Shown here: piece by piece, positions 1 to 10,479 of the stretch
Position numbering within the stretch: the first letter of the stretch is position 1
How the letters are laid out: every line of letters begins with the position of its first letter
DNA from: Siphonodentalium dalli
Lineage: Eukaryota > Mollusca > Scaphopoda > Gadilida > Siphonodentaliidae
Assembly (NCBI GenBank): GCA_032622095.1
Contig: CP136064.1
Coordinates: 8,239,512 to 8,303,511 of the forward strand
Length of the DNA stretch: 64,000 nucleotides
Direction: 5' to 3'
Program-made: the position numbers and the translations under genes
Notes under the pieces: model-generated
Told to the model about the DNA's origin: nothing
Database searches by the model: none
Seen by the model: only the letters and a program-made list of their open reading frames with translations

Positions 1-244
1 AAACATCATCGGTGTTGGGTGTTTTGCTACCGTACACTCTTTAGATACTGTATGATACTGTATGAGCCCAGATTGAGTCGAGTTAGTGCTTGGAAAATTT
101 ATGTTTTCAATATCGTCAACAGCTTTTTGCCTTCTGCGTGAAACCATATTGTGTCATACTTTTGGCGCTTAATTGTTGGTGCAGAATTAAATGTTTTGAG
201 ACACACGATATTTTCATTCATCGTGATGTTGCATTTAATTTCAG

Positions 245-358
245 GGTCTGACTGTGTATCGGATGCCGGATGGACATGGGTCTCATTACTGTGTTCTCAC
301 CTGGCTAGAGACGGACAAGATCCGGAGTCCAGAGGATACATATGCGGCTCTGAATGAG
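245..358 (+). CDS. Internal exon of an unrecognised host gene (first of four in window)
   Basis: A 38-codon exon bounded by an AG acceptor (..taatttcag, AG at 243-244) and a strong gtgagc donor (359-364). It starts and ends in phase 0. The translation contains RMPDGHGSHYCVLTWLETDK followed by IRSPEDTYAALNE. No ATG is needed, so the gene begins upstream of the window. The stretch W-L-E ... S-P-E-D-T-Y-A-A-L-N-E, continuing into KIDRSKI of the next exon, loosely recalls the last helices of death-fold domains (an LxxAL..I.R..I pattern). That is a weak resemblance and I do not assign the family. The exon is supported because four consecutive exons join with consistent phase and end in a stop. Confidence 0.6.
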
Positions 359-959
359 GTGAGCTAGAAGAAAACAGCCACATGAAAACGGCTTATCGTT
401 TGTAAACAAGCCATTGCCAGGCTTAGTATTTCAGTTTCTAAAATAAAAAAACATAACCAGAACACAACGTTTTTCGAATTATTACATGTGTAGTTTGAAG
501 TTGTTTCAGGACAACAAGGATTAAGGCTGTATTATGATAAATAACATAAATTCAAATAATTTAAACCCCCGCCAACATGAAGAGCGACACCTCACTTAAT
601 TTATGTTGTACGTATAAACATTGTTGCGAACATATATTATGTTTTTCTTTATTCCCATTCATTATACATTATGCACCAACTGTCTTCAATCAGTCCATAA
701 TGATCACTCGCGGAGACGGCGATAATATAAGCCATTTAGGCTATATGTTTTCAATGTTTGCAGTTGTAATATTGAGTAAGCCAGTCTAGCTATGCTGTCT
801 ACGCGTTTATATCTTTCAGAAATAAAGTAAGGACATTCGAAGATAAGTCATATGGCAGTTTCCTCTGGCGCAAAATAATTTAGGCAAATCGGCAAAATAG
901 TAATCATGTTTATCAAATTTAAGATTTCTACAGTTGTTGTGCAGTTTAGCCAGTAGAAT

Positions 960-1270
960 GTTACTCTCTTGGTATCCAACGAAAACCACATGCAGTAAAT
1001 AGAATATTATAAATTTTATTCAAGATGTCTTCAGGTTAACAGGTTATCTTAAAATCCAATTTAATAATTTAATGTATATTTACGTTATAGCTAAATTAAG
1101 TTACGAATTTTCATGTACATGACGTAATCAAATTCATGGACGGATAGCGGAATGGGCAACGCGTGTAAGTAATACGTTGATACGGAGCGTGACCACAAGT
1201 CACTCAAAACAAAGTATTTTAGCAAAATTTAGTACTTCGAGTCCGTTTGTGAGAAAATCGTGCCGTTAAC
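960..1270 (+). repeat. Diverged relative of the 3428-4018 MITE (intron 1)
   Basis: The block caggttaacaggttatctta ... aaattaagttacgaattt ... gtaatcaaa ... gatacggag ... caagtcactca aligns in order with the interior of the element at 3540-3770 (caggttaataggctatctta ... tacgaattaccgtaatcaaa ... gatacgggg ... caagccactca). I did not find intact terminal repeats, so this is a degraded or truncated copy. Confidence 0.5.
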
Positions 1271-1572
1271 ATTTGTTACAATTCACAGTAAGTGCATATC
1301 GTTCGTTAGTATACTTGGGCCATATTATAATAATAACGTTGGGTATGGTTCATTCTGCTTTATTAGTTTATTGGTAAAAAATATATAAATCAAATATATC
1401 AGTATGTATATCTGCATGTGTGCTTTGTACAACTAATTTGTTATAAACCCTATAACTAATTTAAACTCCCCAACCTCGCTCAAAATCGCAGCCAATTGTA
1501 AACTGTACAATATTAATCCAAAAGCAATTGTTCACTGAATTTGTCCAAATGTTGTATTTTTATTTTACACAG

Positions 1573-1632
1573 GAGAAAATAGACCGAAGTAAAATCCAAG
1601 CAGCTGCTTACGGTAACAGCAGCGATGATGAG
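1573..1632 (+). CDS. Internal exon 2 of the unrecognised host gene
   Basis: A 60-base, phase 0/0 exon following a pyrimidine-rich acceptor (tattttacacag) and ending at gatgatgag|gtgagt. It encodes EKIDRSKIQAAAYGNSSDDE. A second in-frame gtgagt lies at about 1656 after a local duplication of the donor region, so an alternative, longer exon adding an acidic Ser/Asp-rich segment is possible. Reading through both donors leads to a stop at 1777-1779. The short exon joins in frame to the acidic DDDE start of the next exon. Confidence 0.55.
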
Positions 1633-2588
1633 GTGAGTTCTAACACGGATGATGGGGTGAGTTCTAACACGGGTGATGAGGTGAAATGGCGAGAACTATT
1701 TCCCGATGTGAAGTATTTTGAACAGCAAGCAGGACTATTTACCGAGGCCTCAGGTCAACTAGATACATGTGGATATTAATTTATTGAGTTACATTGGCTC
1801 AAATATGGCATCTCATTAAACGAGTCCTGTTGCACAGGCGAATTTAGCTGTGCAAACAATGGAACACACATTTTATCTGAGAATAAAATTTATATTCTTA
1901 ATCATAGAGAAAGTAATCATTTTTTGTGCACCATAAGTGAGAACAGTACTAACGCAACGAGAAAGCCCTTCAGTTTTCTCAAGTTTTCAAAATTCTCGAC
2001 CATAAAGTATGGAATTTGGTTCATTGCGAGATATTGAGGCTCAGAAATCAGATAAACTCCCGTTGTTGTAGGCACATAACTCAAAAAATACTTAACGAAT
2101 CTGGGAAAGGTTTTCTGTTCTGTAATTAGAAATGGTACCCTATATGGTCATGAAATTGGAAGAACTTGTTAATTTGAATTTTTTTTTAAATACAGCCCTG
2201 AAAGTTCATAAATTGCTGAATTTACTAAATTTTTCAAAATTTATTTAACAACTTTCACCAGCTTCCCTTGTATTATAAAGGGTTTATGTACTTATTTCTG
2301 TCATAAACAATTACGCTGCAATAAGTTTCGGGTTTGGAATTTCACTCCGATTTCTGCCAGATCCAAACACTATCGTATTATCATGTAACAATGTATATGT
2401 CTATAGTGATAGGAACAATTGGATATATGTGTGTGTATTTCCTCACGACATGCTGCATGACATTATATGGACGTTCCATTTTATGCAGTTTACATAGTCA
2501 TGGCAATGCTTTAAATTGAAACTTCAATCCGACACTATCCAGATATATATAATGTTGATTTTCTCATAACGATTATAATTTGTAACAG

Positions 2589-2727
2589 GATGACGACGAA
2601 TCATATATTACCATTTGGTACGAGTTCACACGGGCGAATGTGGAGGAGCGTAACTTCCTTGGTGATGATATGAAGGCTGTGTGTGCTGATAATGATTTGT
2701 TCTGGGCTATCAAATCGAACAAGCCAG
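2589..2727 (+). CDS. Internal exon 3 of the unrecognised host gene
   Basis: A 139-base exon between ..tttgtaacag and ccag|gtaact. It enters in phase 0 and leaves in phase 1. It starts DDDESYITIWYEFTRANVEE and ends in KAVCADNDLFWAIKSNKP. The acidic start continues the SSDDE tail of exon 2, giving a low-complexity acidic linker. The following 2.7-kb intron is loaded with MITEs (2885-3284, 3428-4018, 4621-5091). The family is not recognised. Confidence 0.6.
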
Positions 2728-2884
2728 GTAACTATACAAAGTTTGCCAGCTTCTCAATAGCTTTCATATTTTGAATGATCATGTGTGCGATATTCATTTC
2801 AAACCCCTTCGTAACATCGCATAAGAAAGTCCGACCACTAACATAAAGAATTAAAATATGGTGTATGTTCTGTACCGTATTTAC

Positions 2885-3284
2885 TTAACCCTTTACCCAA
2901 CAGAAGGGCCCTGTGCCAATGCATTCTCTTATATATGCGAGTCGACCATAGGTCGCCTCGCATATATAAGAGAATGCATTGGCTTAACACATTCAAAATT
3001 ATAAAATTGTTAAAGAATGTAAGAAAAAATGGTAAAAAGTGTTAAAAAAATATTTTTTTTAGGCCAATGCATTCTCTTATATATGCGAGGCGACCTATGG
3101 TCGACTCGCATATATAAGAAAATGCATTGGCACAGGGCATAACTGTAACTATCACAATGTGGTCAAGGAGCCGGTTCCAATGATATCCATATGTGTATGG
3201 TTCTATTGAGACAGACCGAAGATATTTTAGGCTGTTGAAGCTTTATTTGGCCGGTTTTGGCCGGTTTGTTGGGTAAAGGGTTAA
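2885..3284. mobile_element. TTAA-flanked MITE (piggyBac-like) with internal mirror hairpins
   Basis: A perfect 18-bp terminal inverted repeat: ttaaccctttacccaaca at 2885-2902 and its complement at 3267-3284. TTAA at both ends followed by CCCTTT is the arrangement of piggyBac-type ends (TTAA target, CCC.. termini). The interior holds two long hairpins (about 2918-2990 and 3063-3137) with arms around cttatatatgcgag, and these hairpins are themselves inverted copies of each other. There is no coding capacity, so it is non-autonomous. It lies in intron 3 of the host gene. Confidence 0.75.
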
Positions 3285-3427
3285 GGCCTTTCCACTGAAA
3301 ATGTCATACTGAGTTAGTTAAATGCTGTGAAATTAGTGTCCAAATAAAGAGCACAGGGAATCTATAAGAGATCATTTTACGAAATTTTAAATTTCCACCT
3401 CAGTCCAGAGTCCGAAAACTTTATCAT

Positions 3428-4018
3428 TTAAAGGGGTACTGTACGCCATTTTCATTAAATTTCCGGTGACAACAACGATCTAATATCGATAATAGATAGA
3501 AACATAAGTAATTTGAGTCGAACATGTATTCTGTAAACGCTCAGGTTAATAGGCTATCTTAAAATTTAATAATTTAAAAGTTAATAATTTGATATAAATT
3601 TAATTTATGACTGGAGCCATAAAATGGCGTCAATTAAATTACGAATTACCGTAATCAAAAATAGTAATTGAGGGATACTGGATTTTTAAACCGATCGCAC
3701 ACACGATTGCTTAAAATATTATGATGATACGGGGAGAACACTCAAGCCACTCACTGACTAGCGACGATACAATAACTTAAATGATTATATGGGACTAGTA
3801 TGCATATAATATAACTTTTATTTGATTCATTTGGTTGAAAACTTTACAAAAATTACTCGACAACGACAATTTGTATTTTTGCATTCCGGTAAATTTGTCA
3901 TCCGTAACATGACTTCGTACTCAACAGACTTTCAAATAATGGAAAAATTGTTACCTTATTCTCCGACTCGGAGACTATAGAAACCAACAACAACATGTGG
4001 CGTACAGTACCCCTTTAA
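3428..4018. mobile_element. TTAA-flanked MITE with perfect 21-bp TIRs
   Basis: The left end (3428-3448) starts TTAAAGGGGTACTGTACG and its exact 21-base complement ends at 4018 with ..CCCCTTTAA. The element is 591 bp, AT-rich and without an ORF. TTAA at both edges suggests a TTAA-targeting (piggyBac-like) mobilising transposase, but the first bases (AGGGG) differ from the neighbouring element, so it is a separate family. It lies in intron 3 of the host gene. Confidence 0.75.
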
Positions 4019-4028
4019 GCAATATAAA

Positions 4029-4410
4029 TATGTCAGACAAACTTGCATCCATACTCTATAGAACGCAACAAAATCAACATCCATTACTTATATTTACACT
4101 CAACCGAGTCAACTGGCAGATTATAAGATCATTTAACGTCACGTGACGTAATTTCGAACAATCAACGTCCTACAGTCATGTCCAGAGTTATGACCGACAA
4201 ACTTGCAGCCATACTCTATTATATAGAGCGCAACAAAATCAACATGCAGTATGTATATGTACACTCAACTGGCCGATTAAAAGAGAATTTAACGCCCATT
4301 TCCAAGATCATTCTTGAAGCTCGTTGCAAGTTGCGCCTACACAATATGAACACAAGTAGGGATATGTTTGCGACGTCACGTAATTTCGACAAATCAACGT
4401 CCTACAGTCA
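4029..4410 (+). repeat. Imperfect tandem duplication, about 160-bp unit
   Basis: The segment atgtcagacaaacttgcatc ... caacaaaatcaacat ... acactcaac ... caacgtcctacagtcatgt recurs from about 4189 (ttatgaccgacaaacttgca ... caacaaaatcaacat ... acactcaac), and part of it recurs near 4385-4412. The short open frames here are products of the repeat. Confidence 0.5.
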
Positions 4411-4620
4411 TGTTCCACAGCGCGAATGCATATGGGAGCGTAAATATGGATGTGTGAAAAACATAGAATATTGATACTATCAATATATACTTTAAATATA
4501 CTTTTATAAACGGACTGAATGTGCAACACAAAGACGTATAGAAGACATAATATCGATAGAAACGTCTTCGGCGTGGAATAATAAATATCATTCTTCGCAT
4601 ACTCTCGTTATAGTAAACAT

Positions 4621-5091
4621 AATAGCAACCACCAATGGTGCTTATACCTAAGGCAGGTGAATGACGTCATATAGTTTTTTCTAAATCCATCAGTGATTTT
4701 TCAAGATCGCGGGTATAGATTTTGGAGAAATTGTCACGTTACTTCCGGTTAGCAACCGTGTGGAGATTGCAAAAAAAACGCGGAATTGGAAATGAAGCAT
4801 CGCGATAAAAATGAAAGTAACAATTTCACGTGTGATTTAGGTATATTAATTTCATTTAGACCAATTTCGTTGGTTCGCTTAATGAAAACGAAAAATGAAG
4901 AAGTCATGACGAGAATCCAGACAAGATTTTACAATCCACGACATGTCTTGTCAAGTTGACATGTCGTCTCCGTCGTGACCACTGCATGATGTTACATAAA
5001 TTATTCTTGGCGTTATGACGCCGAAAAAAGGCAAATTTGAGGCACATCATGTGCGGTTGCTCCACTACGTGTCACGTACGATTCATAGTAG
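4621..5091 (+). repeat. Dispersed repeat, short form (single satellite unit)
   Basis: Begins aatagcaaccaccaatggtg ... ctaaggcaggtgaatgacgt and continues through ccatcagtgatttttcaaga, agattttggagaaattgtca, acttccggttagcaa and catcgcgataaaaatgaaag to ccactacgtgtcac..acgattcata. The same order of blocks occurs at 62141-63123, where the first 47-bp block is expanded to about 12 units. Here there is one unit. Confidence 0.75.
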
Positions 5092-5102
5092 CCTTTGTCT
5101 TG

Positions 5103-5255
5103 AACAATCTTGTTAGCCTAATATTGGTATAGTAAAGACGAACAGCACATGTCTGGAACATTCTTGTTACCCTACTCTTATTATTGTAAACATAAACAAC
5201 CTAATGTCTGGAACATTCGTGTTAGCCTTCTCTTGGTTTAGAACATTTGTATACC
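5103..5255 (+). repeat. Short degenerate tandem repeat (about 3 units, ~60 bp) and poly-C
   Basis: The words gaacaatcttgttagcct, ggaacattcttgttaccct and ggaacattcgtgttagcct recur at roughly 55-65-base spacing, with gtaaa(c/g)a in between. A C(14-15) homopolymer follows at about 5255-5270. Confidence 0.45.
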
Positions 5256-5465
5256 CCCCCCCCCCCTATAGCCCTGACAAGTTTTGCAGAGAATATAATC
5301 ATGGAGATCATGTGGAGGTTGTCATGGAGATCGGTTCGGAAATAATTTGGATGTCGTCATTTAGGGTATTTATTCATCTACATTATCCATTTTTCCGAAA
5401 ATAAAGTAGATATAATTTGGAGATTCAAAATAGTCATATACGTTTAATATGTATTCCCATTGCAG

Positions 5466-5602
5466 CGGTGTCCCATGAGAAAAAGATCCGGAAGAAGAGG
5501 TGGTTCGTCAGACTGAGGCGTGTATGGAACTGGGTCAAAGACTCGTGTACTGTACGAGTCGGAAATCAATGGGTCAAAGCCGAATGCTCGTCAAGCTTCT
5601 AG
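5466..5602 (+). CDS. Terminal exon of the unrecognised host gene
   Basis: The acceptor is cattgcag (AG at 5464-5465). The exon starts in phase 1, completing the split codon left by exon 3, and ends with TAG at 5600-5602. It encodes a very basic, Trp-rich C-terminus (VSHEKKIRKKRWFVRLRRVW, then NWVKDSCTVRVGNQWVKAEC). The KKIRKKRWFVRLRR cluster could be a nuclear-localisation or membrane/nucleic-acid contact segment; that is inference. I see no clear AATAAA in the next few hundred bases. A MITE begins only 52 bases after the stop, so the 3' UTR is probably short or runs through transposon sequence. Confidence 0.6.
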
Positions 5603-5653
5603 AAACAGTAAACTGTTGTGATCTTTCTGCATAATACTTGTTGCTCTACATAC

Positions 5654-6149
5654 TAGATCATGTCGTGAATCTCTACTCTGGCTACGCCCACACCTATCAT
5701 ATTCTACCTGTTTAAAATCTGGGAAAGTCTATGACATTGCAAAAACAGTACAGGAATATATTTCTTAGCTAACACATGTTTCTTAATAGTGTATTTCGAA
5801 GCAGGTGAATGTTCCAGCTCCAGATTGCATGATTTAGGTGTCTTTGTTAAGCCGAGTTTGGTTTACATCGCTTACAAACATGGAATTTATCCGGGGTAAT
5901 CATTGCAATGTTTATTACGATATCGACTCACAAAAATAATGCAATCTCAAGCTCGGACCACCCCCTACTGTGAACTAGATTATTAAGGAACAAGTATTAA
6001 CAACCGAAATTTATTTCCTGCGTTGTTTGTTCAATGTTATAAAGTTCCCCGTAAGAACAGATCAGAACGTCAAAACGATCACATGGTTTGAACGGGTGGA
6101 ATATTATCTCTGCAAGCGTAGCCAGAGTAGAAATTCGTGACATGATCTA
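5654..6149. mobile_element. MITE with ~33-bp TIRs, just downstream of the host gene stop
   Basis: The left end TAGATCATGTCGTGAAT.. followed by ctactctggctacgc (5654-5686) is the near-complement of gcgtagccagagtag..attcgtgacatgatcta (about 6117-6149), with about three mismatches over 33 bases. The interior has no long ORF. TA at each edge would fit a TA-targeting (Tc1/mariner-type) MITE, but the target duplication cannot be separated from the TIR. Confidence 0.65.
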
Positions 6150-6237
6150 CTCTGCATGCATGTGAATATAAATGTACCTGCATCAACGTTATACAATGAC
6201 TTGTCTCGTCGAACAATGGAGATTCAATATAAATCCA

Positions 6238-7229
6238 TGAACTGATTATCCACATGGTACATGTAACTGACTATCCACATGGTACATGTAACTGACTATC
6301 CACATGGTACATGTAACTGACTATCCACATGGTACATGTAACTGACTATCCACATGGTACATGTAACTGACTATCCACATGATACATGTAACTGACTATC
6401 CACATGGTACATGTAACTGACTATCCACATGGTAATGTAACTGACTATCCACATGGTACATGTACATGTAACTGACTATCCACATGGTACATGTAACTGA
6501 CTATCCACATGGTACATGTAACTGACTATCCACATGGTACATGTACATGTAACTGACTATCCACATGGTACATGTAACTGACTATACACATGGTACATGT
6601 AACTGACTATCCACATGCTACATGTAACTGACTATACACATGCTACATGTAACTGACTATCCACATGATACATGTAACTGACTATCCACATGGTACATGT
6701 ACATGTAACTGACTATCCACATGCTAGATGTAACTGACTATACACATGGTACATGTAACTGACTATCCACATGGTACATGTACATGTAACTGACTATCCA
6801 CATGGTACATGTAACTGACTATCCACATGGTACATGTAACTGACTATCCACATGGTACATGTACATGTAACTGACTATCCACATGGTACATGTAACTGAC
6901 TATCCACATGGTACATGTAACTGACTATCCACATGCTACATGTAACTGACTATCCACATGCTACATGTAACTGACTATCCACATGATACATGTAACTGAC
7001 TATCCACATGGTACATGTACATGTAACTGACTATCCACATGCTACATGTAACTGACTATCCACATGGTACATGTAACTGACTATCCACATGGTACATGTA
7101 ACTGACTATCCACATGGTACATGTAACTGACTATCCACATGGTACCTGTAACTGACTATCCACATGCTACATGTAACTGACTATCCACATGCTATATGTA
7201 ACTGACTATCCACATGCTACATGTAACTG
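6238..7229 (+). repeat. 25-bp minisatellite, about 38 copies
   Basis: The unit ctgactatccacatggtacatgtaa repeats head to tail for about 1 kb. Variant units carry an extra gtacat (31 bp), a ccacat-to-cacat change, or ggtaca-to-gctaca/gataca. The 31-bp variants recur at intervals, which suggests block duplications. No coding potential. Confidence 0.9.
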
Positions 7230-7392
7230 GATAATTCTGAATAAATTGTTTGATGCTAGTTTATGTGTTATTGTTATACCATTTTCATCCATAGAATCGA
7301 TCTCACAAGGGGGTATAATCGTGTGAACCCTTAACACTTACATGACGGGAGTCGCGGTAATGCAGCATTAAATATCCTGTGCTAGTGTAGTA

Positions 7393-7437
7393 TCTTATAT
7401 ATGCGAGTCTCCCATAGGGACCCTCGCATATATAAGA
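7393..7437. repeat. Isolated hairpin related to the 2885-3284 MITE
   Basis: The arms tcttatatatgcgag / ctcgcatatataaga (15 bp, perfect) enclose a short spacer with its own small stem (tctcccatagggac). The arms match the hairpins inside the TTAA MITE in intron 3, so this is a fragment or relative of that family. I could not find its terminal repeats. Confidence 0.6.
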
Positions 7438-7799
7438 GAATGCACAGAAGGACAACAGAAGTGAAAAACTTCGGCTACATGTACAATTATCGACAGTGTT
7501 ATATGCCGAACACAAAAATCAGAAATCATTCAAATTACAGAATTAACACATTCTATACTAAAGCATTTATGCCCATATGAAATGTTCATATAATAAGTTC
7601 AACAAACGACCATTGAACTTATTATCTAAACCTTTCCTTCAATAAATAGGGTTCCTTCTGCACTTTTATTTATCTGTCGTCTGCTTTTATCACCTTAACA
7701 CCCCTCTAAATGAATAATAGATTATTCCAGTGTATATTTTTATAACTGAACGGGATAATCCATTTAGTGTAGAAAGGGTTAAACACAGATATCTCCTTT

Positions 7800-7905
7800 A
7801 CAGTAGCACGGTGGGGAATCACGTGGTATCACGGTTGGGAATCACGTGGTATCACGGTGGGGAATCACGTGGTATCACGGTGGGGATTCACGTGGTTTCG
7901 GGGTT
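7800..7905 (+). repeat. 24-bp tandem repeat, 4 copies, made of an element terminus
   Basis: The unit ggggaatcacgtggtatcac plus ggt(t/g) occurs four times; the last copy changes to ggattcacgtggtttcgggg. The last copy is also the left terminus of the foldback element 7876-8724, so the array looks like amplified transposon end sequence. Confidence 0.8.
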
Positions 7906-8724
7906 GGTGAGTACCACACATACAAAATGACCGAGGCTGGTGTAAACGCACAAATAACATAAATTTACAAGAAAAAATGTCAGAAATGGGAACGCGCTCA
8001 AGATCATATATAAAATACCCATGATTGTAATTATAGAATATAAAATATATTGGTTTCACGAATGACCAACTCATAATTCCGTTAAAACAACTAATCCTTC
8101 AAATTATTACAACAACTATATACGGCTTATCACTGAAGGTTTCTCATGCATCTCACCAGAATTCCCAACTACACATTTTACCGGACTCGGCCTCCGGGTC
8201 GAAGTTCGACTTTTAATCCGTCCCAAAAATTCCCATTTCTATAAATAAACGTACATGGTCCATGTATACAAAGAATCAGCGAAACATTATACACGCGCAG
8301 CGCGAAATGAGGAACTGATACAAAACATAATATTTTGACTGTTACGAGCACACATGCTAGTTTATTTTTTAAACAAGTTGATACCTTGTTTGTTTGGAAA
8401 TATACTCCGTGGTTTTCTATAACATTCTGACCAAAGTTGCCAGTCGGAGGTGCGTGAAATACACCAGTACATACATCTTGGAGAATCCTTCGACTGAAAA
8501 CTTTGGTCAGAATGTTCGAGAAAACAAATGTGAATTTGGATACAAATTAGGTATCAACTTGTTTGAAAAATAGTAAGGCATCTGCTCGTAACTGGCAAAA
8601 TACTATGTAATACGTCATATCTTAGTTTATTGCCCTTTTCTCCGTTTCTGGTAGCGTTTTCGACCGCTTCGGAAATTTTGAATGCGTGATACTCATCAAC
8701 TCGAAACCACGTGATTCCTCACCG
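7876..8724. mobile_element. Foldback element with long imperfect TIRs and an inner foldback
   Basis: The left terminus cacggtggggattcacgtgg ..(t/g)gagta(c/t)cac.ca..caaaat..ccga..c is complementary to the right terminus ending ..cgaaaccacgtgattcctcaccgtg (8724), with similarity over about 70 bases. Inside it lies a second, tighter inverted pair (about 8325-8437 and 8500-8612) with arms containing ttacgagca, aaacaagttgatacct and acattctgaccaaagtt. No coding capacity is visible. The transposase class is unknown. Confidence 0.6.
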
Positions 8725-8959
8725 TGAATAGATCTACCAATTTACTGACACTGAGGTCTCATTCTGAGGCATATATTCCGACCGATCTGGCTCATGTTGG
8801 TTGCATACGGGGACCTTTATCACACAATAATGATAGAAATAAAATAAAACAGGACAAATCAAATAGAGAGCACTATTTTAGATGATACATGTAGCCGATA
8901 CCTTAATCGGTCACTATTCTTTGAACTGTCAATATAGTGGCCACCAAATATTACCAATA

Positions 8960-9350
8960 TATCCTTGTGCAAATAGGTTCATAGTTTACCTAAATATTCA
9001 CATAGGTTCATAACTTCATATTGGACTTATTTGATTCTGAAATAAATAATAGTGGACTTTACCCATTAGACCATTTTATGGCGCGGGCCACAGTGAAAAC
9101 ACATTGTAAAGAGCGTGAATCTGGTAAGTCGATTTAGCCTCATACAGAGTGTAATTCAGGTCTAAATACGCCCCCATATGTGCTTATTTGTAGCCTATTT
9201 TAAGGAGACCATGCTGAATAATACAATCTCCATTTTGACATCGTTTATTACAGTCTGTGCTCATGACAATAAGCACATACCGGGGTTATTTTAATGAGCT
9301 AATTAAGCTGATATAACATAGTCGCATAAGAGCAACGTAGTTTATCCCAA
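8960..9350 (+). repeat. Copy of a dispersed repeat shared with 32760-33760 (opposite strand)
   Basis: Blocks such as attcacataggttcata, ttggacttatttgattctgaaataa, atggcgcgggccacagtgaaaacaca and aaagagcgtg recur as reverse complements around 33672-33760 and 32985-33050. This copy lacks the 617-bp insertion found at 33055-33672, so it serves as an approximate empty-site reference. Confidence 0.6.
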
Positions 9351-9725
9351 AGGGTTAAACAGATGTGGAGATTTAAACCAGAATTTTATTAGAAACGCAA
9401 AAGATGTTCGGTAGCGAAATATTTCACCGATAGATCATTACGCGATCAATACGCCATACCGCATGGAATTCCAAAAAGTAAGCAATAGAATAAAGCGACA
9501 AAGTATTTGGACAAATTTACAACATAATCATGATTGCGAGAATTTTGGTCAAAATGTTAATTAGGTTACGAATCAATTGGGATAACTCTTGAGCAGGAAT
9601 TGGGAGAACTTACACGTAGGGATGAGCGACGCGGTTGGTGTCAACTTTCTTTTCAAGTTATCGATCGAAGAGGACGGTCACTATTTTTTCAAACAGGTAC
9701 AGTTCGTCTTTTGTCTTCGCTCAGT

Positions 9726-10377
9726 ATGGTTAGAATACTTTTTCTGGGACATTCTTTCGTCAATAGATTTGGTGCTCATTTATATCATGGTGGGCCTGGG
9801 AAGAAACGTTTTCCGCAGTGGCATAATTTTGCTAAAAACTTGAATTTGTCCACGCACGCCACACGTGGCTCAGGAAAAACACAAAATGTGTGCGTTAGAT
9901 TCGTCGGTCGTTCGGGGGCTACCGTATGCGATTTGAGAGCGGACGCGGGCGTTTGCCATACCCTCACACAGTTTAAGCCCCACCTGGTATTATTGCAAGT
10001 GGGGCCTAATGATTTATGTAAAAAAGGGCCCGAGGTGGTGTCGGGGAAAATTGATGATTACCTCCATGACCTCAAAGAGAAGTATGGCGTCTCCTGTATC
10101 ATGGTCAATAAACTTTTTCGCCGCACAAAATTGTTGCGTCATTTCGCTGTCCCGGGCGTCACTTTGGAGATCCTCAATCAAAGAATCCACACAGGCCAAT
10201 GTCATGTTACAAGCCTACACCGATGTTCGTCCAAGGACTCTGCTCTGGCGTCAGCCCAGATTGGAACGGTCCGTCCAGCATTTCCTGGGCGATGGGATAC
10301 ATTTCACCGAGAAAGGGATCAATAAATATTATTGGGGTATCCGTGGGGCAATGCTTCATTTCCTCAATCATTTCTGA
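9726..10377 (+). pseudogene. SGNH/GDSL-type hydrolase-like ORF, frameshifted; probably retroelement-derived
   Basis: Starting at ATG 9726 the frame reads MVRILFLGHSFVNRF, with the family's block I serine in G-H-S (codon 9753-9755). About 85 codons later comes G-P-N-D (Asn codon 10008-10010), matching the GxND block. The last block, D-G-I-H-F (10291-10305), lies in the next frame, so one frameshift near 10185-10195 separates the third catalytic cluster from the rest. The order Ser, Gly/Asn, Asp-x-x-His is that of SGNH hydrolases, and about 217 codons is the usual domain size. An open frame extends upstream to 9600 without family features. From memory, SGNH-type ORFs occur in some tyrosine-recombinase (Ngaro/DIRS-type) retrotransposons, and a DIRS-like element lies 5 kb downstream; that this is a detached piece of such an element is inference. 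Confidence 0.6.
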
Positions 10378-10479
10378 CTTTGTTGGTCATTCCATCCACG
10401 ATCACTAGTAATATTTATTTCGGTGAGTGGTTTTCTACTTCTAGCAATTTTGTACGCCCTGCAAAATCTTGGTCGTATC

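Noticed and set aside
2925-3140. Possible CRISPR-like palindromic repeats
   Set aside because: Only mirrored hairpins inside TTAA-flanked terminal inverted repeats; no regular spacers, and the sequence is eukaryotic.
10009-10377. Separate 122-codon gene
   Set aside because: Only its last ~60 codons are meaningful and they are the frame-shifted C-terminus of the SGNH-like ORF.
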